A DNA stretch of 15,524 nt from an uncultured Moraxellaceae bacterium (lineage in GTDB: Bacteria > Pseudomonadota > Gammaproteobacteria > Pseudomonadales > Moraxellaceae), in NCBI GenBank assembly GCA_937928295.1, contig CALEYY010000189.1, positions 1 to 15,524 of the forward strand, given 5' to 3'. A program made the position numbers and the translations under genes. Shown piece after piece: positions 1 through 6,932 of this stretch. The notes beneath the pieces are model-generated. The model did not search any database. It saw only the letters and a program-made list of their open reading frames with translations, and had not been told where the DNA came from. Every line of letters starts with the position of its first letter. Position 1 is the stretch's first letter.

Positions 1-717
1 CAACTGCGGCTGCAACGCTTCGGTATTCAGCCGCTCACCGCTGGCCAGCTCCACATCTAGCTCACTGGCTAGGCCGGCAGCAAAACGCTTGCGCGTCAGC
101 TCCTCGGTCTTGCGCAGCGTGCCCAGAATGTCGTCGAGCAAGAGCAAGCGCTCACGCGCCCCGCGCAAGATGAAATATTGCCGGGCGATTTCGCTACTCA
201 CCAACAGCCGCGTGCCATCAATACCCGCCTCCGCCGCCAGCAGATCGCTGCCGGCTGCCCGCCGTGCCGACCGTGCAGCCCCGAACAGATCCAGCTCCCA
301 GTTCAGATCCAGCGCCACGCGTGTGCTCTGCGTATCTGGCGAACCGTTCTTGTAGGGTGGCGGCAAGCCAGTGCGGGTGTCGGCCTGCGAGCCGGTCAGC
401 GCCAGCAATGGCAACAGCCGTGACCCTGCCGCCGTGGTGCCGGCCTTGGCCTGCTGCACGCGCGCCAGCGCCAGCCGGGCATCGTGATTGCCGGCAAGAC
501 CACGGGCGATGAGCTGATCCAGCACGGGGTCGTTGAATACCCGCCACCAGTCGCCGGCGACGGCAGTCGCGCCATCCACCGGTTGCTGATACGCCGGCGA
601 CAGCTTCACCGCAGGCTGCAACGGCGTGCCGGCACAGGCCGCAAGCAGAACTCCCCCCGCAGCCAGAAGTAAGGGACGAGACAGGAAACCATTGCAAATC
701 GACGAGGCAGTACGCAT
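1..717 (-). CDS. RND efflux outer-membrane lipoprotein (NodT/OprM family), 3' part cut off
   Basis: N-terminal 239 residues of an outer-membrane channel lipoprotein that pairs with an RND or similar inner-membrane pump and a periplasmic adaptor to export drugs or other small molecules. The protein opens with a signal peptide (hydrophobic residues 15-27) and a lipobox LAAC with the acylated cysteine at residue 28. It is followed by the family's typical segments: a WWRVFNDPVLDQLI block, then LALARVQQAKA, and a DLNWELDLFGAARSARRAA block characteristic of OEP/TolC-like helices and strands. Family members are usually about 460-490 residues, so roughly half is visible; the gene continues past base 1. 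The ATG at 717 is the only good start preceding the signal peptide; its ribosome binding site is weak. It diverges from a TetR-type regulator, the usual arrangement for a locally repressed efflux operon. The adaptor and pump genes would lie outside the window (inference). Confidence 0.9.
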   Translation of the reverse strand, partial: MRTASSICNGFLSRPLLLAAGGVLLAACAGTPLQPAVKLSPAYQQPVDGATAVAGDWWRVFNDPVLDQLIARGLAGNHDARLALARVQQAKAGTTAAGSRLLPLLALTGSQADTRTGLPPPYKNGSPDTQSTRVALDLNWELDLFGAARSARRAAGSDLLAAEAGIDGTRLLVSSEIARQYFILRGARERLLLLDDILGTLRKTEELTRKRFAAGLASELDVELASGERLNTEALQPQL

Positions 718-720
718 GCT

Positions 721-777
721 TTGACCATTATGTAGACTTATGTGTATAGTAATATTGCTGATTTACTGGACTGTCAA
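721..777. promoter_or_regulatory. overlapping divergent promoters with candidate TetR operator
   Basis: Minus strand: TTGACA (bases 777-772), a 17-base spacer, then TATTAC (754-749), a good sigma-70 promoter aimed at the efflux lipoprotein gene. Plus strand: TTGACC (721-726), an 18-base spacer, then TATAGT (745-750), aimed at the regulator gene. The two promoters overlap almost fully. An inverted repeat AGTAA (748-752) / TTACT (763-767), centred at 757.5, covers the minus-strand -10 box and the expected plus-strand start site. A repressor bound there could shut both directions. The promoter boxes are seen directly; the operator role is inferred. Confidence 0.55.
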
Positions 778-785
778 GTAAAGAA

Positions 786-1418
786 ATGGAAACCATCATC
801 AAAAACAAGCGCGGCCGCCCCCGCGACCCAGAGCGCATGAGGCGCGTCATCGAGAGTGCCTCGCAGCATTTTCTCGAACAGGGCTTCGATCGCGCCAGCA
901 TGGAAGCGGTGGCGCAGAACTCCGGCGTGTCGAAAATGACGCTGTACAACTATTTCCCGAGCAAGAGCCTGCTGCTCGAAGCCTGCGTGGCCTGTCGCAC
1001 CGATGCCATGTTCGAGGCTTTCCATGAAAACCAACTTGATCCGATGCAACCAAAGCAAGGCTTGACGCTGATCGGTGAGCAATTTCTCGCGCTCATGCGG
1101 GCCGAAGATGTGATTCGCATGCATCGCATGCTCTATGGCCTGGCAACGCTGCATCCCGAGGTTTGCGCCGGCTATTTCAAGGCAGGGCCTGAGCGCGTCA
1201 ACGCCTTGGTCAGTGAGTTCCTGACCGCCTCGATGGCGGCCGGAAAATTGCAAATTGATAATATCGGGATAGCCTGCGACCAGTTTCTGTCGCTGTTTCA
1301 AGGCAGGCCGCATTTGCGCGCCACGCTCGGACTTGGCCTGCCGGATACCGCGCACGATCAGCGTCTGGTAAAAGAAAATGTGCTGCTGTTTCTTGCAAGG
1401 TATGGGGTCAAGGGCTGA
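786..1418 (+). CDS. TetR/AcrR-family transcriptional regulator
   Basis: A 210-residue cytoplasmic DNA-binding regulator. Residues about 15-62 form the TetR N-terminal helix-turn-helix domain: RVIESASQHFLEQGFDRASM, then a helix-turn-helix ending GVSKMTLYNYFPSK, the family's most conserved stretch. The rest is an all-helical ligand-binding and dimerisation domain, of the kind seen in AefR-like regulators, whose sequence does not reveal the ligand. The start at 786 fits the usual 8-14 residue lysine/arginine-rich lead (KNKRGRPRDPERM). Its binding site is poor (AAGTAAAG). It is transcribed away from the efflux lipoprotein gene and probably represses that gene and itself from the shared 68-base gap (inference from arrangement). 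Length is normal for the family. Confidence 0.93.
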   Translation: METIIKNKRGRPRDPERMRRVIESASQHFLEQGFDRASMEAVAQNSGVSKMTLYNYFPSKSLLLEACVACRTDAMFEAFHENQLDPMQPKQGLTLIGEQFLALMRAEDVIRMHRMLYGLATLHPEVCAGYFKAGPERVNALVSEFLTASMAAGKLQIDNIGIACDQFLSLFQGRPHLRATLGLGLPDTAHDQRLVKENVLLFLARYGVKG

Positions 1419-1445
1419 CACGGCCGTCTACAAAGACTGCACATG

Positions 1446-1459
1446 TCCTGCACGCAGGA
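1446..1459. promoter_or_regulatory. short palindrome upstream of the response-regulator gene
   Basis: TCCTGC-AC-GCAGGA is a perfect 6+6 inverted repeat in the 114-base gap between the TetR gene and the response regulator. The core CTGCACGCA recurs exactly at 1490-1498, and the related CTGCACATG is at 1437-1445. This could be a regulator site for the operon, but a chance origin is possible. No convincing -35/-10 pair was found in the gap. Confidence 0.25.
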
Positions 1460-1532
1460 TTACAAAGTGGACGATCGAGAGCAGGCATACTGCACGCAAT
1501 AGCAACAAAACCTCATCGTGCAGGAGTAACCC

Positions 1533-1910
1533 ATGAGTGCCTCCCGAGTCGTATTGGTCGAAGATGACGAAATGTCAGCCGAGCTAGTGCGCTTTCTCGT
1601 GCAACGCCAAGGTTATACCTTCGAGCATGTTGCCGATGGTCAGAAAGCCATGAGTCTGCTCAACGATGTCCCGCCGGCAGCGCTGATCCTAGACTGGCTA
1701 CTACCGTTCGTGGATGGCATGACAGTACTCGAAGCCGTACGCAATAGCGCCACCTGGTCAGATGTGCCCGTACTGGTGCTCACCGGCAAATCACGAGAAG
1801 AGGATATCGTGAAAGCCCTCGATGCGGGTGCCAATGATTTCATCGCCAAGCCGTTCCAACCAGCAGAGCTGACAGCACGCCTGAAACGCATGATCAGGAT
1901 TCCTGCATGA
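1533..1910 (+). CDS. single-domain response regulator (CheY-like receiver)
   Basis: A 125-residue stand-alone receiver domain with no output domain. The catalytic set is complete: acidic pair D11/D12 (VEDDE), phosphoacceptor D54 (LILDW), T84 (VLTGKS) and K106 (AKPF). Such proteins take phosphate from a histidine kinase and act by protein-protein contact instead of DNA binding. The ATG at 1533 has a strong ribosome binding site, AGGAG at 1522-1526. Its stop overlaps the start of the next gene (ATGA, 1907-1910), so it heads a translationally coupled operon with envelope genes for an outer-membrane barrel, a HEAT protein and a glycosyltransferase. I infer that it controls the activity or assembly of that glycan machinery. 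No partner kinase lies in the window. Confidence 0.94.
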   Translation: MSASRVVLVEDDEMSAELVRFLVQRQGYTFEHVADGQKAMSLLNDVPPAALILDWLLPFVDGMTVLEAVRNSATWSDVPVLVLTGKSREEDIVKALDAGANDFIAKPFQPAELTARLKRMIRIPA

Positions 1911-2641
1911 AAGCGCTAGTTTTCGCTCTTTGCTGCATCCCGCTAATCGCCGCTGCCGATAGCGGGCGGATCGAATTCAGCACCGACTATCAGCATTACA
2001 GCAATGGCTTCAACTCCGCACAAAGCTATACCGTGGCCGGCTCACTGAAACAGGCCTCACATACATTTTATGGTGAGGTTAGCGACTACCAGCGTGGTGA
2101 TGCTCACGACTTGCCGATACAGATCGGCCTCTATCAAAACATCACAGCCAAAGCCCAGCTGCATATTGAAAGCACCATGACAGCCAACCCACTGATCAAG
2201 CCTGAGCACCAGACATATGTCGGCTGGTATCAGTCGCTACCAGCCGGCTGGACCGTAGAGCCTGGCTATCAATGGACGCGTTACCCTCGTGTCGGCGTTG
2301 AAAAGGCCAGCGTGGTTATCGAAAAGTATTGGCAAAACTTTCGCTTTGCCTACGCTGCCGCGCGCGTAACGCTCAATGGTGAGCGTGCCCTCAATCATCG
2401 CCTGCAAGCCGATTGGTTCTACCATGACAACAACAAGCTCAGTGCCGGCATGGCGCATGGCGACGATCAGGATGTTCTCGATACCGGCTTGGTCATTCAA
2501 ACGCCGGTCAGTAGCTACTTTCTGGCTGGCGAACACAGCATATCCAGAGAGTGGCAAATGATCTGGCAACTACAGCTCACCGACCAGGGCAATATTTACC
2601 GTCAGCAAGGAGCACGACTTGGAATTCGCTACCAGTTCTGA
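1907..2641 (+). CDS. YaiO-family outer-membrane beta-barrel protein
   Basis: A 244-residue protein with a signal peptide (cleavage expected near A16/A17, before DSGRIEF). Short alternating strands rich in Y, W, Q and T follow, ending in the aromatic GIRYQF typical of BamA-inserted barrels. The N-terminal RIEFSTDYQHYSNGF and the regular strand-turn pattern match the YaiO-type outer-membrane proteins. In E. coli, yaiO sits near the glycosyltransferase gene yaiP; here too a GT2 glycosyltransferase follows two genes later. A role in passing or anchoring a glycan at the outer membrane is inference. The start has AGGA at 1896-1899, seven bases upstream, and overlaps the response-regulator stop. The cysteines in the signal peptide do not form a lipobox. 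Length is normal for the family. Confidence 0.8.
   Translation: MKALVFALCCIPLIAAADSGRIEFSTDYQHYSNGFNSAQSYTVAGSLKQASHTFYGEVSDYQRGDAHDLPIQIGLYQNITAKAQLHIESTMTANPLIKPEHQTYVGWYQSLPAGWTVEPGYQWTRYPRVGVEKASVVIEKYWQNFRFAYAAARVTLNGERALNHRLQADWFYHDNNKLSAGMAHGDDQDVLDTGLVIQTPVSSYFLAGEHSISREWQMIWQLQLTDQGNIYRQQGARLGIRYQF
2607..2612 (+). promoter_or_regulatory. ribosome binding site fixing a TTG start
   Basis: AAGGAG lies six bases before a TTG at 2619, inside the end of the YaiO gene. It supports the rare TTG as the start of the HEAT-repeat gene. Later in-frame ATG codons fall within the predicted membrane segment. Confidence 0.7.
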
Positions 2642-3746
2642 TCATGCTCTTCATGGTGTTTTGTATTTCACACTGATGTTTTTTATCGCCAGTGCGCTCT
2701 CGCTGCTGCTCTGCTTTTTCATCCGCATGCGTCGGCTGCGCCATCAGAGACGCTCGGATCGTGTGGCAACACAATGGCGCCACTTCTGCTTTCAAGCACT
2801 GATGACCGACCAACTGGACACGCTGCCCTCCATGGAACAACACGACCTTTATGATCTGGTCAAAATATGGCTGCAAACCTTCGATCGCATACGAGGTGGC
2901 GAGGCCGCCAGAGGACTGATTCGACTCGGCGAATGCCTGGATTTTTCCAATCACCTGCTACCTTGGCTAAAGTCCAGAACTCTGGATGAGAAACTGCTCG
3001 CTATCATGGCGCTGGGCCTGTTGAAGGAGCGCCGTGCCTTGCCCGTCATTCGTCAGAATATCGATGATACCTACCCCTTGCTTTCCCTAGCGGCCATGAA
3101 GGCCTTCATGGATATTGCACCAGAAGAAGGCCTGCCCGAACTGATGCGACGCATCGATACGCCAGGCTGGCCTATGGGTCGTGTCCGTCAGTTGCTCGCT
3201 GCCGCGCCACGCCAGCTACAAACACAGTATCTGACGGTGGCCGCCGAAACGCTGCTAGAAGATCAGCTACCACACCTCATGGAGCTAGTCTTTGCCTTGG
3301 CACCCTCAGAAGCGACTGGTGTCGCCAATGCCTGCCTGAGTCGCTTCCCGCAATATGAGCAACTCCTCCGCACCATCCTGAAGAACACTGCCGATCCGCA
3401 GTTTTTGCCATTGGCCATTGCCAGTAGCCAAAGTCTGTCCCCCGAGCTGCGCAGCGAAGGCTTGCTGGCATTGGGTCGCCTTGGCGAAGTGCATGAGCAG
3501 ACACGCCTGATTAATCATCTCGATAGTGACACTTGGCTTAATCAACAGGCTGCGGCTAAAAGCCTGATGCAGCTGACTCACGACCCAGTCGTGGCACAAG
3601 CTATCTTACAGCAGCTGCATACGGCATCAGCACGGCAGCATTGGTCAGAGCTGCTATTCGAAAAAGGCTGGCTGCCAGATCTCGATCCCACGAGCTGGAT
3701 TTCGCTCAATACTTCGTCACGCATGCAGGCGGTCTATCATGGCTGA
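2619..3746 (+). CDS. membrane-anchored HEAT-repeat protein
   Basis: A 375-residue protein. Residues about 13-36 form one strongly hydrophobic membrane span followed at once by a basic stretch (RMRRLRHQRRSDR), predicting a short outer N-terminus and a large cytoplasmic part. The rest is helical, with HEAT/Armadillo-like repeats around 118-180 (LDEKLLAIMALGLLKERRAL and following) and about 265-345 (LSPELRSEGLLALGRLGE and following). HEAT solenoids act as protein-binding scaffolds; no catalytic motif is visible. The TTG start is chosen because of AAGGAG six bases upstream, giving a 23-base overlap with the YaiO gene. Its stop overlaps the glycosyltransferase start by 8 bases, so the three proteins are probably made in step. 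I infer that it links the glycosyltransferase to the response regulator or to other envelope parts. The exact family name is not certain. Confidence 0.82.
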   Translation: MEFATSSDHALHGVLYFTLMFFIASALSLLLCFFIRMRRLRHQRRSDRVATQWRHFCFQALMTDQLDTLPSMEQHDLYDLVKIWLQTFDRIRGGEAARGLIRLGECLDFSNHLLPWLKSRTLDEKLLAIMALGLLKERRALPVIRQNIDDTYPLLSLAAMKAFMDIAPEEGLPELMRRIDTPGWPMGRVRQLLAAAPRQLQTQYLTVAAETLLEDQLPHLMELVFALAPSEATGVANACLSRFPQYEQLLRTILKNTADPQFLPLAIASSQSLSPELRSEGLLALGRLGEVHEQTRLINHLDSDTWLNQQAAAKSLMQLTHDPVVAQAILQQLHTASARQHWSELLFEKGWLPDLDPTSWISLNTSSRMQAVYHG

Positions 3747-5205
3747 ATGGTACTGGGTTGCTCCTGTGGCCATAGGTCATGGCTGGAATGGCCAGCTTAT
3801 CAATGGCTTGTTCTGGTTTTTTCTGATTTATCAGATCATTGTCGGTAGCAGCTATATCTCGCTGAATATCATCGCCCTCTATGTAGTTCGACGCAGTACT
3901 CGCGGCGGCCACGACCTGCATCTGCCACGAATTTACGAAAGCAGCCTGCCCGGCGTCAGCATTCTGCTAACCGCATACAACGAAGAGCAATTGATTGCGA
4001 CATCCGTGCGCTCACTGCTGCAACTCGACTACCCGCTTTTTGAGCTGATTGTCATTCACGATGGTGGCAACGACGACACACTGGGCGTGATGCAGCGCGA
4101 ATTCAATCTGTATCCCTGCCCCTATGCATTCGAGTACGCGGTCCGCTGTAAACCGATCAAGCAAATCTATCGCTCACGCAGTCATCCCAACCTGCTCATG
4201 ATCGACAAGGCCAACGGTGGTGGCAAAGCCGATGCTAACAACGCAGGGATCAATGTCGCGCGCATGCCGCTATATTGCGGCATGGATGCCGACTCGGTGC
4301 TGGAGCGCGACAGCCTATTGCGCGTAGTGCGGACGTTTCTGGAGAAGCCAAACACAATTGCCGCTGGCGGCAGCGTACGCATTGTCAATGGCTGTCAGGT
4401 GCAAAACGGGCGCCTGATCAAGACCGGCCTGCCCACTCGCTGGATGGCAAAAATACAAGTACTGGAATATCTGCGTGCCTTTCTCTTTGGCCGACTGGGG
4501 TGGTCAAAACTACAGGCACTACTCATCATCAGCGGCGCTTTTGGTGTTTTCAAGCGCGAGACCGTCATTGCCGTGGGCGGCTATCTGCCCACCAGTCTAG
4601 GGGAAGACATGGAGCTGGTAGTACGCCTGCATCGTCATTCACTGGCTCATAACCAGCCCTACACCATCAACTTCGTGCCCGACCCCGTGTGCTGGACGGA
4701 TGCGCCGGAAGACCTGCCGACCCTGCGCAAGCAGCGTATCCGTTGGCAGCGCGGCCTGTTGGAGACGCTGCATGAGCATCGTGCGCTGTGCTTTCAAAAG
4801 GGCTCGGGGCGAGTCGGCTGGCTGGCTTACCCGTTCATGCTGGTGGTGGAAGCCCTGAGTCCGATCATCGAAGTGCTGGGCCTGATCTTCACCATCCTGC
4901 TGGGCTGCTTCGGCTACCTCAATGTCGATGCCAGCCTGCTGTTTCTGGCTGCCTCGGTGGGCATGGGCCTGCTGCTGTCGTCACTGGCATTGGTGCTGGA
5001 GGAGCGCAGCTTTCATGTCTATCCACGCTTCCGCGATACCGCCACGCTGTTTCTGTGGGCCGTGCTGGAGAACTTCGGGTATCGCCAGCTGAACTCCTGG
5101 TGGCGGCTGCAAGGCACCTGGCACTGGCTACGCGGCACGGAAGCAAAATGGGGCACCATGGTGCGCAATACATCGTGGATGACAGAAGACACACCATCCA
5201 AGTAA
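3739..5205 (+). CDS. membrane-bound family 2 glycosyltransferase (processive type)
   Basis: A 488-residue inner-membrane enzyme expected to polymerise or transfer sugar from a nucleotide-sugar donor. A membrane segment lies at about 22-50. The GT-A domain follows, with VSILLTAYNEE (73-83), D108 (IHDGG), the DxD motif D183-A-D185, GED (288-290, catalytic base) and QRIRW (332-336). This is the D, D, D, Q(Q/R)xRW set of cellulose/chitin/PNAG-synthase-like enzymes. Further membrane segments lie at about 362-390 and 396-420, with a possible one near 435-447. There is no PilZ domain, so direct c-di-GMP control as in BcsA is not supported. The ATG at 3739 has AGGCGG six bases upstream and overlaps the HEAT gene. 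YaiP/XagB/PgaC-like roles in exopolysaccharide are the nearest known parallels; the sugar cannot be read from sequence. Confidence 0.93.
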   Translation: MAEWYWVAPVAIGHGWNGQLINGLFWFFLIYQIIVGSSYISLNIIALYVVRRSTRGGHDLHLPRIYESSLPGVSILLTAYNEEQLIATSVRSLLQLDYPLFELIVIHDGGNDDTLGVMQREFNLYPCPYAFEYAVRCKPIKQIYRSRSHPNLLMIDKANGGGKADANNAGINVARMPLYCGMDADSVLERDSLLRVVRTFLEKPNTIAAGGSVRIVNGCQVQNGRLIKTGLPTRWMAKIQVLEYLRAFLFGRLGWSKLQALLIISGAFGVFKRETVIAVGGYLPTSLGEDMELVVRLHRHSLAHNQPYTINFVPDPVCWTDAPEDLPTLRKQRIRWQRGLLETLHEHRALCFQKGSGRVGWLAYPFMLVVEALSPIIEVLGLIFTILLGCFGYLNVDASLLFLAASVGMGLLLSSLALVLEERSFHVYPRFRDTATLFLWAVLENFGYRQLNSWWRLQGTWHWLRGTEAKWGTMVRNTSWMTEDTPSK

Positions 5206-5238
5206 TCTCGGGGCACTTCAGAACAAGAGCTGCCTGCC

Positions 5239-6090
5239 ATGCCCCGCGCCAACCCCGAACTGATCAGCCCGACCGCACACTACACCGGCACCGTCTGGCT
5301 GCAACACGGGCTCTCGCACCCGGCGTTTGCCACGCTGCAAGGCCAGGCTTTCTACTATGCGCTAAAGGGGCCGATGGCCTTGGCCAAGACGCTGGGCGCG
5401 CCGACGCTGGAAGCCTTCCTGTTGGCACGCCATCGCCTCATTGATCTGCAGCTGGAACAGGCGATCGAGTCCGGTGAAATCACTCAAATTATCGAGATAG
5501 CTGCGGGTCTGTCACCGCGCGGCTGGCGCTTCGCCTCGCGTCATCGCGAACGCATTACCTACATCGAAGCCGATCTGGTGGACATGGCCAAGTACAAGCA
5601 CCACCTGCTGCAAGCGGGCGGCCTGAACACGGATCAGCATCATGTGCGCATCATCAATGCCCTCGCCGACTCCGGTGCCGACAGCCTCGCCGAAATCGCC
5701 TCCAAGCTCGACCCGTCGCAAGGGCTGGCGATCATTACCGAAGGCCTGATCAACTACTTCGACACGCCGACCGTAGAGGCCATGTGGGCGCGATTTGCCA
5801 AGGTGCTATCGGGCTTCAAGCACGGTCTGTATCTGTCTGACCTGCATGTGAAAGCCAATAACTCCGGTGTTGCCACGCGAGGCTTCATGGGCATGCTGTC
5901 TACTTTTGTGGGCGGCAGTGTGCATCTGCATTTCAAGGATGTCGCGGCGGCCGAGCAGGCGCTGAGCAAGGCCGGCTTCAGCCAGGGCGTGCTGCTGAAA
6001 CCGAGTGAGTTTCGTGAGCAGCTGCCGGACTGCAGGCCGCATGGCGTCAATGTGGTGCGTGTGGTGTGCGCAAGAACCCGCAGCCAATGA
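5239..6090 (+). CDS. class I SAM-dependent methyltransferase, leucine carboxyl methyltransferase (LCM) family
   Basis: A 283-residue soluble protein. Features of the LCM/PPM1-like family are in order: a RHRLIDLQLEQAI block (64-75), the SAM-binding loop IIEIAAGLSPRGWRF (84-98, equivalent to the family's GAGLD-x-R), the acidic YIEADL (108-113) and TEGLINYF (167-174). The usual aspartate after GL is serine here. Bacterial members methylate carboxyl or hydroxyl groups on varied small molecules or proteins; the substrate here is unknown. It starts 33 bases after the glycosyltransferase gene and ends in an ATGA overlap with the PPK2 gene, so it is probably in the same transcript. Whether it modifies the glycan or merely shares the operon is open. 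The ribosome binding site is weak (AAGAG, too distant to be sure). Confidence 0.85.
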   Translation: MPRANPELISPTAHYTGTVWLQHGLSHPAFATLQGQAFYYALKGPMALAKTLGAPTLEAFLLARHRLIDLQLEQAIESGEITQIIEIAAGLSPRGWRFASRHRERITYIEADLVDMAKYKHHLLQAGGLNTDQHHVRIINALADSGADSLAEIASKLDPSQGLAIITEGLINYFDTPTVEAMWARFAKVLSGFKHGLYLSDLHVKANNSGVATRGFMGMLSTFVGGSVHLHFKDVAAAEQALSKAGFSQGVLLKPSEFREQLPDCRPHGVNVVRVVCARTRSQ

Positions 6091-6932
6091 GCAACTCCGC
6101 CGACTCACCCTGGCAATGGACGGATGGTCGCCCAGAGCCTGACAAGCTCGCAACCGCCATGAGCAAATCGGAAATTACCGACCTGCCCGATCTGACCAGC
6201 AGCCTCGATGCCCTCGGTGAGGCTCAGCGCCGACTGCATGCCAATGGCCAGCACGCTGTTCTGCTGATCCTGCAAGGGCTCGATGCCAGCGGCAAGGACA
6301 GCCTGCTGCGAACGCTAGCGCAAGGTCTCGACCCCGCCGGCTTCCGGGTCTATTCCTTTGGCCGCCCCACGGCGGAGGAAGCCGCGCATGACTTTCTCTG
6401 GCGTGTCATTCCGCGTTTGCCAGCGCATGGTCATGTCGTGGCCTTCAATCGCAGTCATTACGAAGCCGTGCTGGCCGAGCGCCTGCTAGCGGGTGCGCCA
6501 AATGCAAAGCGCTTTTGGCAGGCGCGCTATCGCACCATCAATGCCATCGAGAAGCACTGGCACGACAGTGGCACCCGCATCATTAAGGTCTGGCTGCATC
6601 AGTCCGAGGCTGAACAGAAGGAGCGCCTGCTGAAACGACTGGACGAGCCGCGCAAACGCTGGAAATTCGATCCATCCGATCTAGATACATTCGCGCAACG
6701 CCGACCGTATCTGGATGCCATGGCCGACATGGTCGAAGCCACCAGCAGCGAAGCGGCGCCGTGGCATCTGATCCCGGCTGACAACAAGGCGCATGCACGA
6801 GCTGCCGTGGCCGGCATTCTGCTCAAGCAGCTGCAGAAGCTGGCACCAGACTATCCCGACAGCGACCCGGCGCTAGATGCGCGTTACCGCACCTTGCTCA
6901 CAGCCACCGTGCCCCCGGCCAAAACCGAGTAA
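6087..6932 (+). CDS. ppk2: PPK2-family polyphosphate:nucleotide phosphotransferase
   Basis: A 281-residue cytoplasmic P-loop enzyme that moves phosphate between polyphosphate and nucleotides, generally to phosphorylate AMP, ADP or GDP. It shows Walker A GLDASGKDS (64-72), the YSFGRPTAEEAAHDFLWR block (89-106) and the Walker B-like VVAFNRSHYEAVL (117-129) followed by the lid region. RKRWKFDPSDLD (189-200) is also typical. The HDFLWR block resembles single-domain class III enzymes, but substrate class is not proven. I chose the ATG at 6087 because it overlaps the preceding stop (ATGA). A GTG at 6066 in the same frame would add seven residues; neither has a clear ribosome binding site. The last 60 bases overlap the convergent MFS gene. 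The alanine in Walker A and D66 agree with an active enzyme. Confidence 0.9.
   Translation: MSNSADSPWQWTDGRPEPDKLATAMSKSEITDLPDLTSSLDALGEAQRRLHANGQHAVLLILQGLDASGKDSLLRTLAQGLDPAGFRVYSFGRPTAEEAAHDFLWRVIPRLPAHGHVVAFNRSHYEAVLAERLLAGAPNAKRFWQARYRTINAIEKHWHDSGTRIIKVWLHQSEAEQKERLLKRLDEPRKRWKFDPSDLDTFAQRRPYLDAMADMVEATSSEAAPWHLIPADNKAHARAAVAGILLKQLQKLAPDYPDSDPALDARYRTLLTATVPPAKTE

Noticed and set aside
774..1421. 215-codon open frame opposite the TetR gene
   Set aside because: It mirrors the regulator's codons, has no domain signature, and the sense strand encodes a clear TetR helix-turn-helix.
2641..3120. Lower GC in part of the HEAT gene, suggesting recent transfer of the glycan cluster
   Set aside because: Counting by hand gave 40% and 52% in two 60-base lines here against 65% in a line of hrpB, but neighbouring lines of the same operon reached 58-62%. 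The dip is local, partly due to the membrane span, and not enough to claim transfer without a full composition scan.
3739..5205. Calling the glycosyltransferase a cellulose synthase (BcsA) or PgaC
   Set aside because: The catalytic motifs are shared by many GT2 enzymes, there is no PilZ domain, and no BcsB, PgaA, PgaB or PgaD neighbour is present.
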